DNA of 64,000 bases from Lottia gigantea (Eukaryota > Mollusca > Gastropoda > Lottiidae), in the NCBI RefSeq assembly GCF_000327385.1, contig NW_008710049.1, positions 1,084,504 to 1,148,503 of the forward strand. Direction: 5' to 3'. A program made the position numbers and the translations under genes. This document shows positions 11,501 to 24,200 of this stretch, one piece after another. The notes under the pieces were generated by a model. The model did not search any database and was not told the origin of the DNA. It worked only from the letters and a program-made list of their open reading frames with translations. Numbering within the stretch: position 1 is the stretch's first letter; each line of letters starts with the position of its first letter.

Positions 11501-13211
11501 TCACACGATAACGTGTAAGACAGTAGGTAAAAATTCGATACGGTACAATAAGAGTAAATGTAGCTACGTTTCGGGCTAATCCATTTATCAAGCGAAAAAA
11601 AAAACAAAAAAATCGAGAAAGGTGCTATCTCTACGGAGAACATCACTAAACTGACAAAAAATGTAACATTCAGACTAGATAAAGTCTTTGAATGGCATTT
11701 AACTGTTGTGAGTACGATATATAGACACAGCTTTATGGAATAACAATCACTGGTTGAAGTTTTATGCAACGTTTCGACGTGTTTCCCCCCGAGTCCCCCG
11801 AATAGGAAACGCAGTGAGATGAATATTATTCGTTGTCTTGGAACCTTAGGGATGAACAAACAGTTCTCATATTTAAATTAGTTTACCTATCTCTTTTTTC
11901 TTTGACCTATATCTTTTGAGTTTATTATCTCCCTTAAAAAAAATATTTTCTTTTATCTTTGCTGAATGTTACATTTTTTGTCAGTTTAGTGTTGTTCTCC
12001 GTAGAGATAGCACCTTTCTCGATTTTTTTGTTGTTTTCGCTTGATAAATGGATTAATCCCGAAACGTGGCTACATTTACTCTAGGCCTAATTGTATCGAC
12101 TGTTTACCTACTGTTTGCACGTTATCGTGTGATTTATTTTTTCCAGAAATATGTTTTACTAAGAGTTTCACGCTGTGCGATCTTTAACTTTAGACAAGTG
12201 ATCTATTCTGAATTTCAAACTGAGCGATCTTCAGACATGATCTGACAGCGTGAAACTCTGAGTAACAACATCTTGCAAATTCTGTTTAATTTTTCTGTGT
12301 CGCTCTACAATTAAGTACTATTTTAACAATGGAAATGTTTTGTTACTGTGACTTGACAATATCTATAAAATACAGTACAATTAATATTGTAGGTGGAAGA
12401 GATTTTATCCAAGAAGAGATATCTGACTGGTAAGAGTTTAACAGAAGCAGATATCAGATTATTTACCACTATCATCAGATTTGATTCGGTTTATCATACA
12501 CATTTTAAGGTAAGTTTCAGTTGTAATATCAGGTTGCAATCAGAATGATAAAATGCTGAAAACTGAATATTTTATAGACAATTTGTACTCCATTCCAGTG
12601 AGTTTAATATACATTACTACTGGGGAAATGTTGACTTTGCTGAGAAAACAAATCACAGGTCTCAAAAAAAGAATGGGGCCATGAGGTTGGATGAAATATT
12701 TAATAAGCGATTGTTATCACTGTCTAGTCTCTCTCTCTCTCTCTCTCTCAATCAGAACATAATAAACCAAAATATGTTTTTTTTATAAGCAATTGTTATA
12801 AATAAAATCATTAAATAATAATAAGTTTGATTGATATAGGTCAGTTGCCTGAAAATGACACTGCTTGAAACGTTAGAGTAACAAGATGTTTCAGGTTTTG
12901 TTTTAATATTTATATACCACTCTACAATTGATGTATTGAGCACTACTTAAACAGTGAAAATATTTTGTTCTTGTAAATGAGCTAATTGGATTGTTTAATT
13001 TCAGTGTAACAAGAAGAGAATACTAGATTATAAGAATATATTGTATTATATATGTGACCTGTATCAAACTGGTGGTATATCAGAGACAGTTGATATGGAA
13101 CATATAGTTAAACATTATTATGTCAGCCATAAAACTATTAATCCTTTTGGTATTGTACCAATTGGTCCAGATCTCAACTTTAACCAACCACATGGCAGAG
13201 AAAAGATATAG
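8519..13211 (+). CDS. Glutathionyl-hydroquinone reductase (xi-class GST, ECM4/YqjG family)
   Basis: Reduces glutathionylated hydroquinones, releasing GSSG and hydroquinone. Eight exons: 8519-8554, 9141-9345, 9590-9768, 10532-10604, 10836-11034, 11298-11391, 12393-12509, 13005-13211. All junctions are GT-AG with compatible phases, giving 369 residues. Family marks: GAYQRKESKFRSVI, YHLYVSLACPWAHR with catalytic Cys102, ENGW, VPCLWD, the glutathione-binding NNESSEIIRMFN (about 185-196), the C-terminal LTEADIRLFTTIIRFDSVYH and GIVPIGP. Residues 1-44 (MVKIQRVNSLLA, INRSLYRSTLLSNRIHLRTL) are basic, Ser/Leu-rich and almost free of acid, as in a mitochondrial presequence. A second ATG at 9237 (residue 45, good Kozak A at -3) could give a cytosolic form. 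AATAAA lies at 13363. The gene converges with DGCR6. The family is well known in bacteria, fungi and plants and absent from vertebrates, so the product name is firm; the presequence is inference. Confidence 0.95.
11493..12143. mobile_element. Foldback element in GST intron 6 (arms 11493-11673 and 11962-12143)
   Basis: Two ~180-bp arms in inverted orientation share ATAAATCACACGATAACGTG, GCTATCTCTACGGAGAAC and AAAAATGTAACATTCAG, around a 288-bp spacer. The motif AGAAATATGTTTT occurs directly outside the right arm and about 50 bp outside the left arm, perhaps a remnant of a target duplication. No coding content. Transcribed as part of the intron, it could form a long hairpin. Confidence 0.85.
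12162..12262. repeat. ~100-bp palindromic MITE-like repeat
   Basis: AGAGTTTCACGCTGT at the left is answered by ACAGCGTGAAACTCT at the right, with GCGATCTT motifs inside. Lies 20 bp beyond the larger foldback element in the same intron. Confidence 0.7.
12727..12749. repeat. (CT)n microsatellite
   Basis: About ten CT units in GST intron 7. Confidence 0.9.
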
Positions 13212-13362
13212 AATGGTTACATTCCTTGGTTTTGTTGCTTGATATGTCCAGTGCCACGTTCTTGTATCTCATAGACATTGAATCTTCAAACTTTCAAAAT
13301 TAACATGTATTTTGTATGCAAATTGTTGCCATGGTGTTCTATTTTATATAATTTATAATCTC

Positions 13363-13368
13363 AATAAA
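13363..13368 (+). terminator. Polyadenylation signal of the GST gene
   Basis: AATAAA 152 bp after the stop codon, in the 630-bp gap between two convergent genes. Confidence 0.6.
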
Positions 13369-13841
13369 ACCACATGATAGTTTCTTTCTATTGTAACATA
13401 TTAATCAAAGTTACTGATTGTTAACTTAATACAACATAAAAAAATAGATGCATATTTATCATGTTTTACTAGTAATAATAATTCATTGATATTGTTATTC
13501 TTTCCATGACTTTTTAATAAAAAAAATAACAAGAACTGAAATGAGTTAAATTATACATATTTTCTCTCCAAAATATGAACCAAACAGTATTTCATGTAAT
13601 ACTAAAACCTCAACAGTATCAAACTACAGAATGTTTTCAGAGCTACTAGCTTCAACAGTCTGGGCAAAATTCCAAATTATCTCTCAAAGAATGAAGTCTT
13701 TTCAGAGCATCACAATTCATAGCCCAATAATAAGCAACAGTCCTTCAAGTGTAGCATGACTCAAGTCTATGAACTTAAATGATGTAATTTATATATACAA
13801 TTCTATCCTTCATACTTCATACCATACTCATATAACCTACT

Positions 13842-16009
13842 TCATGAATTAAACAGACCTTCCTGTGCAGAGCGACTCATTCTGTTTATAAATTCTAATA
13901 AATACATTTGTAATCTCATCTCCAGTTTGTTATTTGTAACATAAAATCCTGGTACACCTGCTTTCTCCAGAAGATTTTGTTGTTCCATAGCTTTTTGGTC
14001 CAATTCTAAAATAATTTTCATATCTCTCTTTCTTACTTCATCATCATGTCTTTTCTTTATCATCTACAACAAAAATTAAATAGTATTGAATCATTTCAAT
14101 ACCAAAAATGTTTTTGCTTGATTGAAGGGAGGTAACTACAAAAACTTTTCTGAATGTTTACTGACATTATCTGACAAAAGCAAAGACAAGCCTGGAGAAA
14201 TAGTAAACATTTGCTATGTCAGTGTCACAAATCATGTTAAAAAAATACGGCTTTATTTACTTTCTTATACTGTAAATAAATATTAAATTATAGCCCTTGT
14301 ATCTCAATTTAAATTACACCTAAACATTTTGCACTACTAAGGGACTTCCATAATAGAATTTTGTGAAGCATGGGAAAATTTACCAACTGTAATTACAGTG
14401 CTTCATGTATATAGAATTCACTTTCTCCCATAGAGTTATAAATAGAACATATATAACTCTATGCTTTCACCTCATCTTCACAATATTACAGATAGTCTTT
14501 CCATATAAATTTATCATTTATATCAAGAATACTTTTTATGTCAACAGGCCCCTGAGAAAAAACTGAACAAGATTGTGATAATTGTTTTGTAAAATAAATA
14601 TTTACCTCTAATTCTCTGTCTATTTGAGATTGAACTAATGGTAAATTATGGGGTCTATTTTCACATTCTAGTAATAATTCTTTATGTTTTTTCTGCATAA
14701 CATGACTCTGAGCTAAAATACATAGAATATACCATATAACTCAACTGAAAGAAAAGAGTCCACTAGACATTACCTACCTCCTAGGACATGCCAGTTATTT
14801 TAAATAGTGATTAAGACAATTGAGAAGTTGTAGCTAAATTGAATATTAAAGGCAAGGTATGCTTATGCTTCTGATACCACTTCTCATAATGAAATATTTA
14901 CTCACTTAGGATTGATATACTTCCGCATGTGAAAAGTTCATTAGCTGCTATCAATGTTTTGCCAATATGTTTTTTGGGGGATTTTGGGTTTTGTTTTGCG
15001 GTTAGGAGGCCTAATATACTTGGTTGATTTCAAGATGAAAATCATGAACATAACCGATTCCTCCCGTTTTAAAATAACTGACCTTTGTGTTCACTGACCA
15101 TTCTGGATCTAGAGCTACACATTGCCTTCTCTTCTAAATGTTGTACTTCCTCCAAACTATGTACAATATCAAAAACTGTACTGTCAATCAGTGAATCAGC
15201 TAAACTTGATAGCAAATCATATGGTAATCTCTGCTGAAACTTCCTGAAAAAGAAAAAGGTCAAAAATTTTATTTCAAAAAATACATGTAGGCTAAATACT
15301 TATATGAGGACTATTTATCAAACTACTGCTGATAAAAACGAGAACATTAATGCTACCAAAGAAAATGTAGATTTGATTATCCAAGAATGTCCAAAAGTTA
15401 AGGAAACAAACATATTTATAATTTTTCTTTGAAACAAAAAAAGGCCCTTCTTTATTCCCAGAAACTACAAAAACCTGAGCAATATCAGCTCTCTTCGCAA
15501 AAATTCGTCGACAAATCGAGAGACACATATTACTCAAATAATTTGTTTATTGTTTCAATGAATCTCAACATTAAATTCATGTATATTAATAAGTTTGAAG
15601 CTGATTGACACACAACCAACCACAAATTTTTCTTGAAAAAAATCATTGCTTATACCTTATTAAAAAATATTACCTTGGGCTAAGAATGTAACCTTAGGCT
15701 TACAGATGAATATTTCACATGAAAATGATAAGATACAATTAATTGACGAGCCATACACAAGAAAGTTTCCTTATCTTGGACTGCAAGTGTAACTATTGTT
15801 TAGACTAGGGAGATAGAGGGCTTTTTAATGAAGCTTGTCAGGTTTTTGGCCTTGGTATTTTTAGACACTGTATATTGAAGTGTAGAGTGTAGTAAAAGTC
15901 ACACTAACGCTGGTAATTCTCTGGCCATATTCTGAAGCTCATTGAGCATTTTGTAATGCTTTTTCTGTCTTTCTTCCTTTTCGGCCTGCTCTTGCCTAAT
16001 TGAACTCAT
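13842..16009 (-). CDS. DGCR6: DGCR6 family protein
   Basis: Homologue of human DGCR6/DGCR6L, the family named for the 22q11 DiGeorge region. Its molecular role is poorly defined; links to neural-crest migration and GABA-B receptor trafficking come from vertebrate work. Minus-strand exons: 16009-15909, 15243-15083, 14712-14606, 14063-13842, all GT-AG and in phase, giving 196 residues (human about 220). Diagnostic blocks line up with the human protein without gaps: [104 protein letters not shown] and LQMYLLEFI. Mostly helical, with coiled-coil character at both ends. Its promoter abuts the shared region at 16.1 kb. The identification is firm; function in this animal is not shown. Confidence 0.94.
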
Positions 16010-16089
16010 TTTACCCAGGAAATTTATATTTATCCGTGGTTGTAATATTTCAACGGATGTTGACATTCATGGAGGCTGCCATCTTGTAC

Positions 16090-16165
16090 TTTTAGACCAA
16101 TGACCAATGACGTCTATAATTTGAGCCAATGAAATGATCCAAATAACGTCTCAGCGGGAAATTCA
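16090..16165. promoter_or_regulatory. Candidate bidirectional promoter with NF-Y, CRE-like and E2F-like sites
   Basis: CCAAT boxes at 16097-16101, 16104-16108 and 16126-16130; TGACGTC at 16108-16114 overlapping the second box; GCGGGAAA (complement TTTCCCGC, an E2F consensus) at 16154-16161. All lie 80-155 bp upstream of the DGCR6 ATG. The nearest gene on the other side is the plus-strand AT-hook gene, whose first coding exon at 18290 is preceded by an AG acceptor (ATTACAG ending 18265), so its untranslated first exon may start here. Site matches are direct; binding and sharing are inference. Confidence 0.5.
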
Positions 16166-18264
16166 GAATTACCGGAAGTGTATTTAATCAACTTTGAAAA
16201 TTTATAATGAAGACTTGAAGAACTGAACTTTTTGAATATTTCTAATAGAGGTGAAATATCATTTCTAGATGCTTTATTATCATTTATAAGAGCTTTCTAT
16301 CTATAGAGATCAAACTCTATTACACAATGTATATTGTTATTGAATACTAAAATGTTCGTATAGTCTAGCTACAACAAGAGATTTATATTTTTATATGTCT
16401 TAGACTGATGTTTCCTCAGATATTCTACAAAATTATTAAAATTGGTTTATTTCGATTTTCTTTATTAATCCTTCACTTTGACCCATATTTCAACCAAATT
16501 GGCAACGGCGGCAGAATGCGTCACCTATTTTCGTGTACAATGTTTGATCTATAAATAAGTCTAGAAAAACACGTTGTATGGATACTGGGTGGTATAATTA
16601 ACTTCTCTTAGTATTTATCTTTAATATCAATTCATTATAACTAGTGACAATTCCTTCAAAGAACCATGCATTTAAAAAAAAAATAGTGACTGACAAAATA
16701 AGATACGTAGCGTGATTTATTGCTAAAAGTCACTGAAACAACAAGAATATGGCCCACTTTGTGTTCCATAGAAATTTTCTGCTAACATGGAAATGGATAG
16801 TTGATCACATGAGTTCATTCGTTGGACTACATTCTAGCAGACGACACTTGGAATTCCGATTACCGCTTGGGATTATAAGGAAATTCGGCCGATAAAAAAT
16901 GGTGATGAAATCTGCCATTTTGTATTTGTCAAAGTATACATTAATACATTTTACCTTGCTTGAAACTACTGAATTCATTCAACTAGCTGATATTGTAGAG
17001 AAAACCCATGTTTATCAAAAGAAGCTAATTCGTAGGTCGCGCAAGGTCACTCATGTAAATTATTAATCCTTTCCGGAAATCCACGAATAATAGGTTTTCA
17101 CGAAATTAGGTTACTTGACTGTACTATAGGCCCTGTTTTATGGGGATTTTCCACACTTACATATATGTGTTTTTATAATGTAATATTAAATTACCTTTAT
17201 GATGACTAAATTAGTGATGGGCATCACAGTAATTTTCTTTTTGTTTGTATCAGGTGACTCTGTGACCGTTGAACTTTTGGCTGCACACGCATAACTTTCA
17301 AAATAGCTATTAGAGGCTGGAATACAGGCAGATGTTTCAGTCTACATGACAATGTTAGACCATCAACACTATTTGCAGCTGATATATTCCAATTCACATT
17401 TAATTAATTAAATACCATAATTTCCATCAGATCAACGATGATTTGAAATTATTGTTACTGATTTTTTTTTTTTAAGGTGATATTTCAATTACCGGTATAT
17501 GATTTAAAGGATGTGATTTAACAATCATCTATCTTACAAGATGATATTACAATTTCTTTCAGAAGATCTTTTAATAGGCTATAGGGCCTATGTAAAATGC
17601 AGCGAGATATGTCATCAATAATATATTATTACCAGTCACTGAATGTAGTTTAAATATATCTGATAACTGTTTTACTATATGACAACCAACTTGATTTACA
17701 GGTATGTGTCGATTTCCTTGTGGGAATTTTGATATAACTTTTTATCAAGTTTACCTCCCCCCCCTTCTCCATTTTTAGGCCCTACTCTTCTTTATAGTCA
17801 AGAAATACAAGGCAATCTATGGAATTATTATCAACAAGCCGAATAGTAGATAGGCTAGTAGATATGATGTTATTTCTCACCCAAGACATTGTAAAACCTG
17901 TATGTTTCTTTTTTCTGCATTTGTTGATCTTGCACAGCAGTTTTATATAAAATTTTTATACAAAATTGTTCAATTTTATTATCTTTTCATCTTTCTGTCA
18001 TATTTTGTACTAAATATAATGTTACGCATAAAACTTCTGGTTCATCAGAATATTTAGAAAAATAAAATTACTGAAATTTCTGGCCCATTATTTCCTTTTT
18101 TCAAGTTGTACTGTTTCTTAAAGAAGTAATTTACATTTGTTATACATTTAAAAGTTGACAAAAGAAAAATGATAATTTGTAAGTGAAGATCTTTTGAAAT
18201 AACCAAAATTAAGATTGATCTAGATGTTGCTGCTACTTTATGTTTATTGTTTATTCTGATTACA
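16166..18264. other. Probable 5' UTR/intron of the AT-hook gene; no coding sequence seen
   Basis: AT-rich. Since the first coding exon appears to start at a splice acceptor, an untranslated exon should lie in this stretch, but its donor cannot be picked with confidence. Contains a polyC-rich spot at 17756-17763 and homopolymer T. Confidence 0.4.
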
Positions 18265-18289
18265 GATAAGCTTATTAAAGCTGTGAAAA

Positions 18290-21200
18290 ATGATGACCCC
18301 AGAGTCAAAGAGAGTAAAAAGTTTACAGGTTGAAGAAAGACAATATCAGTTGTCACCTGGTCTTAAACTTCTGAATGTAAGTACCTGATTGTTATCTGGA
18401 CACAGTTTTATGGTACAACAATCAATAGTTACCTGATAGTTATTTAAAGGTTTTACTTCCTCTTGGACCGAACATAAAATTCAAGTTCTCAAACTTGACA
18501 GTATTAAGAGTCTATATTCATCAGTGGATTTTCCCAGTGTCAAAACTATGCAACAGTATCTTATGTTGTGATAAATCCATTAAACAAAATTATTATTAAA
18601 AAATGTTTTAATATATTAAGCCTTTTTCAATCTTTACCTTATGGATATTTTCTTAGTTTTATAGATTTATCTATCGTCACACCTCTCCGCATTATCATAT
18701 TGCTAGTTTTTTACGCCAACATAAATATGTGGTCGTATATGGTCGCCCCTGTCCATCGGCCCGTCCGTCAACATTTCTTGTGAGCACTATAGAGACTACA
18801 GTTTTCATCTGATTTTGATAAAACTTGGTATGATGCTTTAGATTGATAAGATCTCGGTCAAGTTCGAATTTGACATATTTTCGATGAACGGTTTTTATAC
18901 GCCCACATGAATATATCGTTTATTGTCGTCAGTCCGTCCGTCAACATTTCTTGTGAGCACTTTAGAGACTACAGTTTTCATCTGATTTTGATAAAACTTG
19001 GTGTGATGCTTTAGATTGATACGATCTCGCTCAAGTTCGAATTTGACATATTTTCAATGAACGGTTTTTGAGATATTGCCCTTGACTTAGAACGCCTTGA
19101 AATTTGTTAAAAATTGTTTGTGAGCAGGATTGAAGCTACAGTTTTCATCCGATTCTGATGAAACTTGGTGTGATGATTGGAATTGATAATATCTCGGACA
19201 AGTTCCAACCTTTTCCCCTTTTTCGATGAAAGGTTTTTGAGTTATTGCCCTTGACTTTGTTAAAACGCGTCAAAATTTGTTAAAAATAGTTCGTGATCAG
19301 GATTGAAGCTACAGTTTTCAACCGATTCTGATGAAATTTGGTGTGATCATTGGAATTGATCGGACAAGTTCTAACTCTACGCATTTTTGATGAACGATTT
19401 TTTAGTTATTACCCTTGACTTTGTTAAAATGTGTCGAAATTTGTTAAAAATAGTTTGTGAGCAGGATTGATGCTACAGTTTTCAACCGATTCTGATGAAA
19501 CTTGTGATCGTTGGAATTGATAAGATCTAGGACAAGTTCTAACTTGATGCATTTTTGATGAACGGTTTTTGAGTTATTGCCCTTGACTTTGTAAAAACGC
19601 GTCAAAATTTGTTCGTGAGCACAATAAAAGCTACAGTTTTCAACCGATTCTGATGAAACTTGGTGTGATCATTGGAATTGATAAGATCTTGGACAAGTTC
19701 TAACTTGACGCATTTTTGATGAAAGATTTTTGAGTTATTGCCCTTGACTTTGTTAAAATGTGTCGAAATTTGTTAAAAATAGTTTGTGAGCAGGATTGAC
19801 GCTATAGTTTTCAACCGATTCTGATGAAACTTGTTGTGATCATTGGAATTGATAAGATCTCGGACAAGTTCTAACTTGATGCATTTTTGATGAACGGTTT
19901 TTGAGTTATTGCCCTTGACTTAAAACCAGGCAAAATTTGTTCGTGAGCACAATAGGAGCTACAGTTTTCAACCGATTCTGATGAAACTTGGTGTGATCAT
20001 TGAAGTTGATAAGATCTCGGACAAGTTCTAACTTGACGAATTTTCGATGAAATGTTTTTGAGTTATTGCCATTAACTTAAGAAAAACGCGTCAAAATTTG
20101 TTTGTGAGCATAATAGAAGCTACAGTTCTCAACCGATTTTGATGAAACTTGGTGTGATCATTAGAATTGATAAGATCTCGGACAAGTTCTAACAAGAGAT
20201 ATTTTTGGTGAACATTTTTTGGGTTATTGCCCTTGACTTTGTAAACACGCGTCAAAAGTTGTTTTTTGCCCTTGATTAGAGCTGTGTGATTTAATTGTTT
20301 GTTGTATTTGGGTTATTGATATTGATTTTAAAAAATTTGGTGGAATTTTTCAGCATAAATAATTTTTTCAATATGAGAAAATTCGTACTTTAGTCACTAA
20401 AGACTGTTTTATTATTTCTGACAGCTGCCAGTGGGCGTACGTTACCTTGCATCGCAAGCTATCTTTATGAAACCTTAAAAATGTGTCTGCTCTTGTTTAT
20501 TTCGACAAGATATTCTATGAAAGAGGCCTATTGCAATATTTGTTACAGTTACAATACAGTTGTTTGATAAGCACAATTAAGTAATCTATTTTTTATTATA
20601 AAACTGTAGATTTAATCACACTGTGCAATATTTAAAGAGTAAGAATGCTCATGTGTGGCCTGTATATACATTTTTGCAACAGGTACACAGATTAGCCTTT
20701 GGTGAAGCATTTGAGATTTTGCCATATGACTGAATCGAACCTGTTGATTCTATCTTGAATGCATATTAAATATTCATTTTGAATTTTCTCTTATAGGGAA
20801 ATCCCATAACACCTGGATCATCTTTGAAAGGTATTAAGGAACTGAAAAGAACACCTCCAAGAAATACGTGTACCCCTTCACCAAATCATGGTAGATGTGA
20901 CCAACTCCCACATGATGAAAATTTTGACCCTGATGAGGAACTTACTGGTGAACTTTGGTATGTGAACCTGAAAACCCCAATGGAAGAACCACAACAAAAA
21001 CTTAGTTTTGAGCCTGTTGATTTTGCCAAGGTTGTAGATGGCAAGATTCCAAGTGGAAATTCATTGGCTCGATCCCCAGTGAGAATGTCTCAAGAAGAGT
21101 TTTGCCCTCGAACTCCTGGAAATACTGATTTTGAAGTTCGGGAAGTTGTAATTGAACCTGGGTCCAGAATACCAAGAACTCCTTTACATTATTCTGGACG

Positions 21201-24200
21201 ACCCAGTGCTGCATGTGACTTGGTGATTCATTATTCTAAAATTAAAGCCAGGGACAGTACAAGCAATAGCAATAAAAAAGAAGAATCCAAATCACCAAAA
21301 ATCAAGAAACCACGAAAGAGATCTATGTCTTCAAACAGCATTCCAGTAAGTGAGGATGACCATGTAACAGTGACTGGCGAATTTAAAACTAAACCTAAAT
21401 TATCACGCACTCCTCTCAAACGCCTTTCAATGCAACCCAATGAAAAGCCAGTCCAAGAACTTCAAATTATTGATGAAAATGAACTAGATTGTCATTCAGG
21501 TTGTCCAAATCAAATTATTGATAAACATGTGGTTGACAAGTCTCTTCCAATGGCTGAATCCCATGATATCTTTAAGCCTTCAAAAAAACTGGCAAGGTCA
21601 CCTAATCCACCTACAAAAACTCGTAATCAGAATAGTAACAATAACCATGCCAGTTCTGATAAGGTTGACACTGTGTCTGTCTGTGCTGATCTGCCAGAAC
21701 ATTTAAAATGTGACTCTAAACAAGTGTCTATGAGTACTGATTCAGAGGCTGTACCTTTATGCATTAATGCAACTCCAGAAACCAAGCTGCGTGGTAAGAC
21801 TGCAAAGGTTAGTCAAGTTAATAGCTCATCAAAGATTCCTCGACTTTCACCTAAAGGAAATATTCAAAGTGAACCTGACTTAAAAACCAATACTCAAAGT
21901 ATTGTACAAACTGATAGCCTTGACCAAATGAATATTGAACATTGTGATAGTGATAAGTCACATAAACTGTTGAATGAGAAAAATCAAGAAAAATTAAATT
22001 TAAATCTGAAGTCTTCTGAACCAAAGGGTCTTAATGTTGATGTATCAAATGATGAAACAATGAGACCATTATTATCGCCAGCAATCAAGGTTCGTAAACC
22101 AGTTAAAAATATGATACCAAAGGGAAAATCCCTGATGAGGACTCCACCTAGTGGTAAATATCCTAGAGATGAAGGTGAAGGCACATCCATTGCTCCCAGT
22201 GTCTCCCCTGTGGAAGAGGATATTGTAGTACCTGAAGACCCTGATGCAATATTTTTGGCTCAACTTCGTAACAATGACCCTTTACCTAACAAGAAAAAGA
22301 AACCATTTTTAAAATCTAATAAATCCAAAATAGTGAATAATAAACTTAAGAAGCCAGCGGTAATGAATACCAACGCAATAGACTGTAAATCACCTGCAGA
22401 AACAAAACTTTTGAATAAGACTGAAACGGAACTACATAAAAAAGATAATAAGTTGACCTATGTGGTGTCTAAATCTGTTAGGACAGAAAAGGACAATATG
22501 ATATCAATAAGCATCAACAAATTTCAAAAATGTGAACCTGCTACATCAAATGTTAGTAGTAATACTCTTGCCAAACCAGCTGCAAATAATTCTAGAAAGT
22601 TAACATATGTTGTTCAGCCTAAACCTATTTCCAAAGAATGTGATGAATCCATTCAAGAAAGTGACAATTCCTTATTGTGCTTGGATGAATTATGTGATAA
22701 ATCCTTGAATCTTTGTGATAGCCTTTTTAATGAAGCATTTGAAAGGAAAAACTCTGCAAACACAAACTCAAAATCAACTGCTGTTCCTTCATTTGATTCT
22801 ATGATTTGTCCTTCCAGTCCCCAAAACGATTTTTTCCCAGTGGAAAATATTTTATTAGGTGATACGCCATCACAGAGTGTTCCTAAGTCTAAAGCTGTTT
22901 TAAATGAAACAATCGAAATAGAAGCAAAATCAGAGAGTGATGAAGAATTTGTTGATGCATCTGAAGACTTTGAACTTGATAATCAGGAAAATAGAATTTC
23001 AACATCACCTATTAATAGAACATTTGAAGTTTCCACACCATTATCAAAAGCAAACTCGACTTTTGATTTAGAATCAAAACACAATGGAACTTTTGATATT
23101 GAAAATGATGATAAAGCAGCAAACCAAACATTTGATGTAGATATGTCTCCAGTACATTATAATGAAGCTCCTATAAAAAATGACACCTTTGACCTTGGTA
23201 AACCACTCAATACAACTTTTGACATGGAGGTTGATGATGCTATTCCACAGATTGTTCTAAATTTAACCTATGATGGGAACCTACCAGTAAAGTGTAACAA
23301 GGAGACCGAATCTCCAAATCAAACATTAGAAAATACTGCAAGTACAGTAGTTGAAAACATTACTCCTAATAAGACTATTGAAACCTCCTCTGTATGTCAA
23401 ACTCAAGATGATGTATCTATCCATACTGAATCAGTTTCACAGCAAACAAAAGACAAGAGCTCTGCCAGTTGTAAGTCCAATTCAACCAGTTCAGATGGCA
23501 GAGAGTTTTCATCAAATTCATTGAATTCATCAAGTATTGATCATGAATTTTCTGGTCAGGCCCATGGAACTGCTGTAAAGAATGAGGAATCCAATATAGA
23601 AATGGAAAGAGTATATCAAGATTCAGAAAATAGCCAGAGTAAAGTAGATAAGGTTGATCATACATATGTTGAGCCTGAAGGTCTTAAAGTAGAAAAACCA
23701 AAGAAGGCAGTTAAAGGAGGTAGAAAGGCTAAAGTCAAGGTGGAAACTAGTGTTCTTGAATTGAATTCAGATCAAGATTCATGTCATGAAGATAATGAAG
23801 ATACTGTACATGCATGTGACCAAGAAGATATTCCAAAGCAGAGATCTTATAAGAAAAGAGGAAAGAAGGATGCTGAGACAGAGCAGTCGGTTCAGCCTTC
23901 AGGGGGAGAAGAAGTAAACCATGTGGCACCAGCAAAAAGAAGGGGAAGGAAACCAAAAACAAAAGACCCTGAGCATTCATCCAAACAAGAAGAAACAGAA
24001 ACAATTCAGAAAATCAAAAGAGGTAGAAAAGCAAAAGTAAAAAACCAAGAAGAGTCATCAGAACAAGAAGAAACAGATTCAATTCAGAAAGCCATGAGGG
24101 GTAGACAACCAAAAGCCAAAGACCAAGAACAGTCATCAGAACATAAAGATCCAGAATCAATACTGAGAAATGACACTGAAGAATCAAATGAAGAAATTGG

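Noticed and set aside
11338-11859. 173-codon minus-strand frame in the GST region
   Set aside because: It runs across GST exon 6 and into the foldback repeat, is low in complexity (F/S/L rich) and has no homology; a chance frame.
18054-18356. 100-codon minus-strand frame over the first coding exon of the AT-hook gene
   Set aside because: Antisense shadow: the plus-strand exon has a start codon, a donor and a phase match to the next exon; the minus frame has none.
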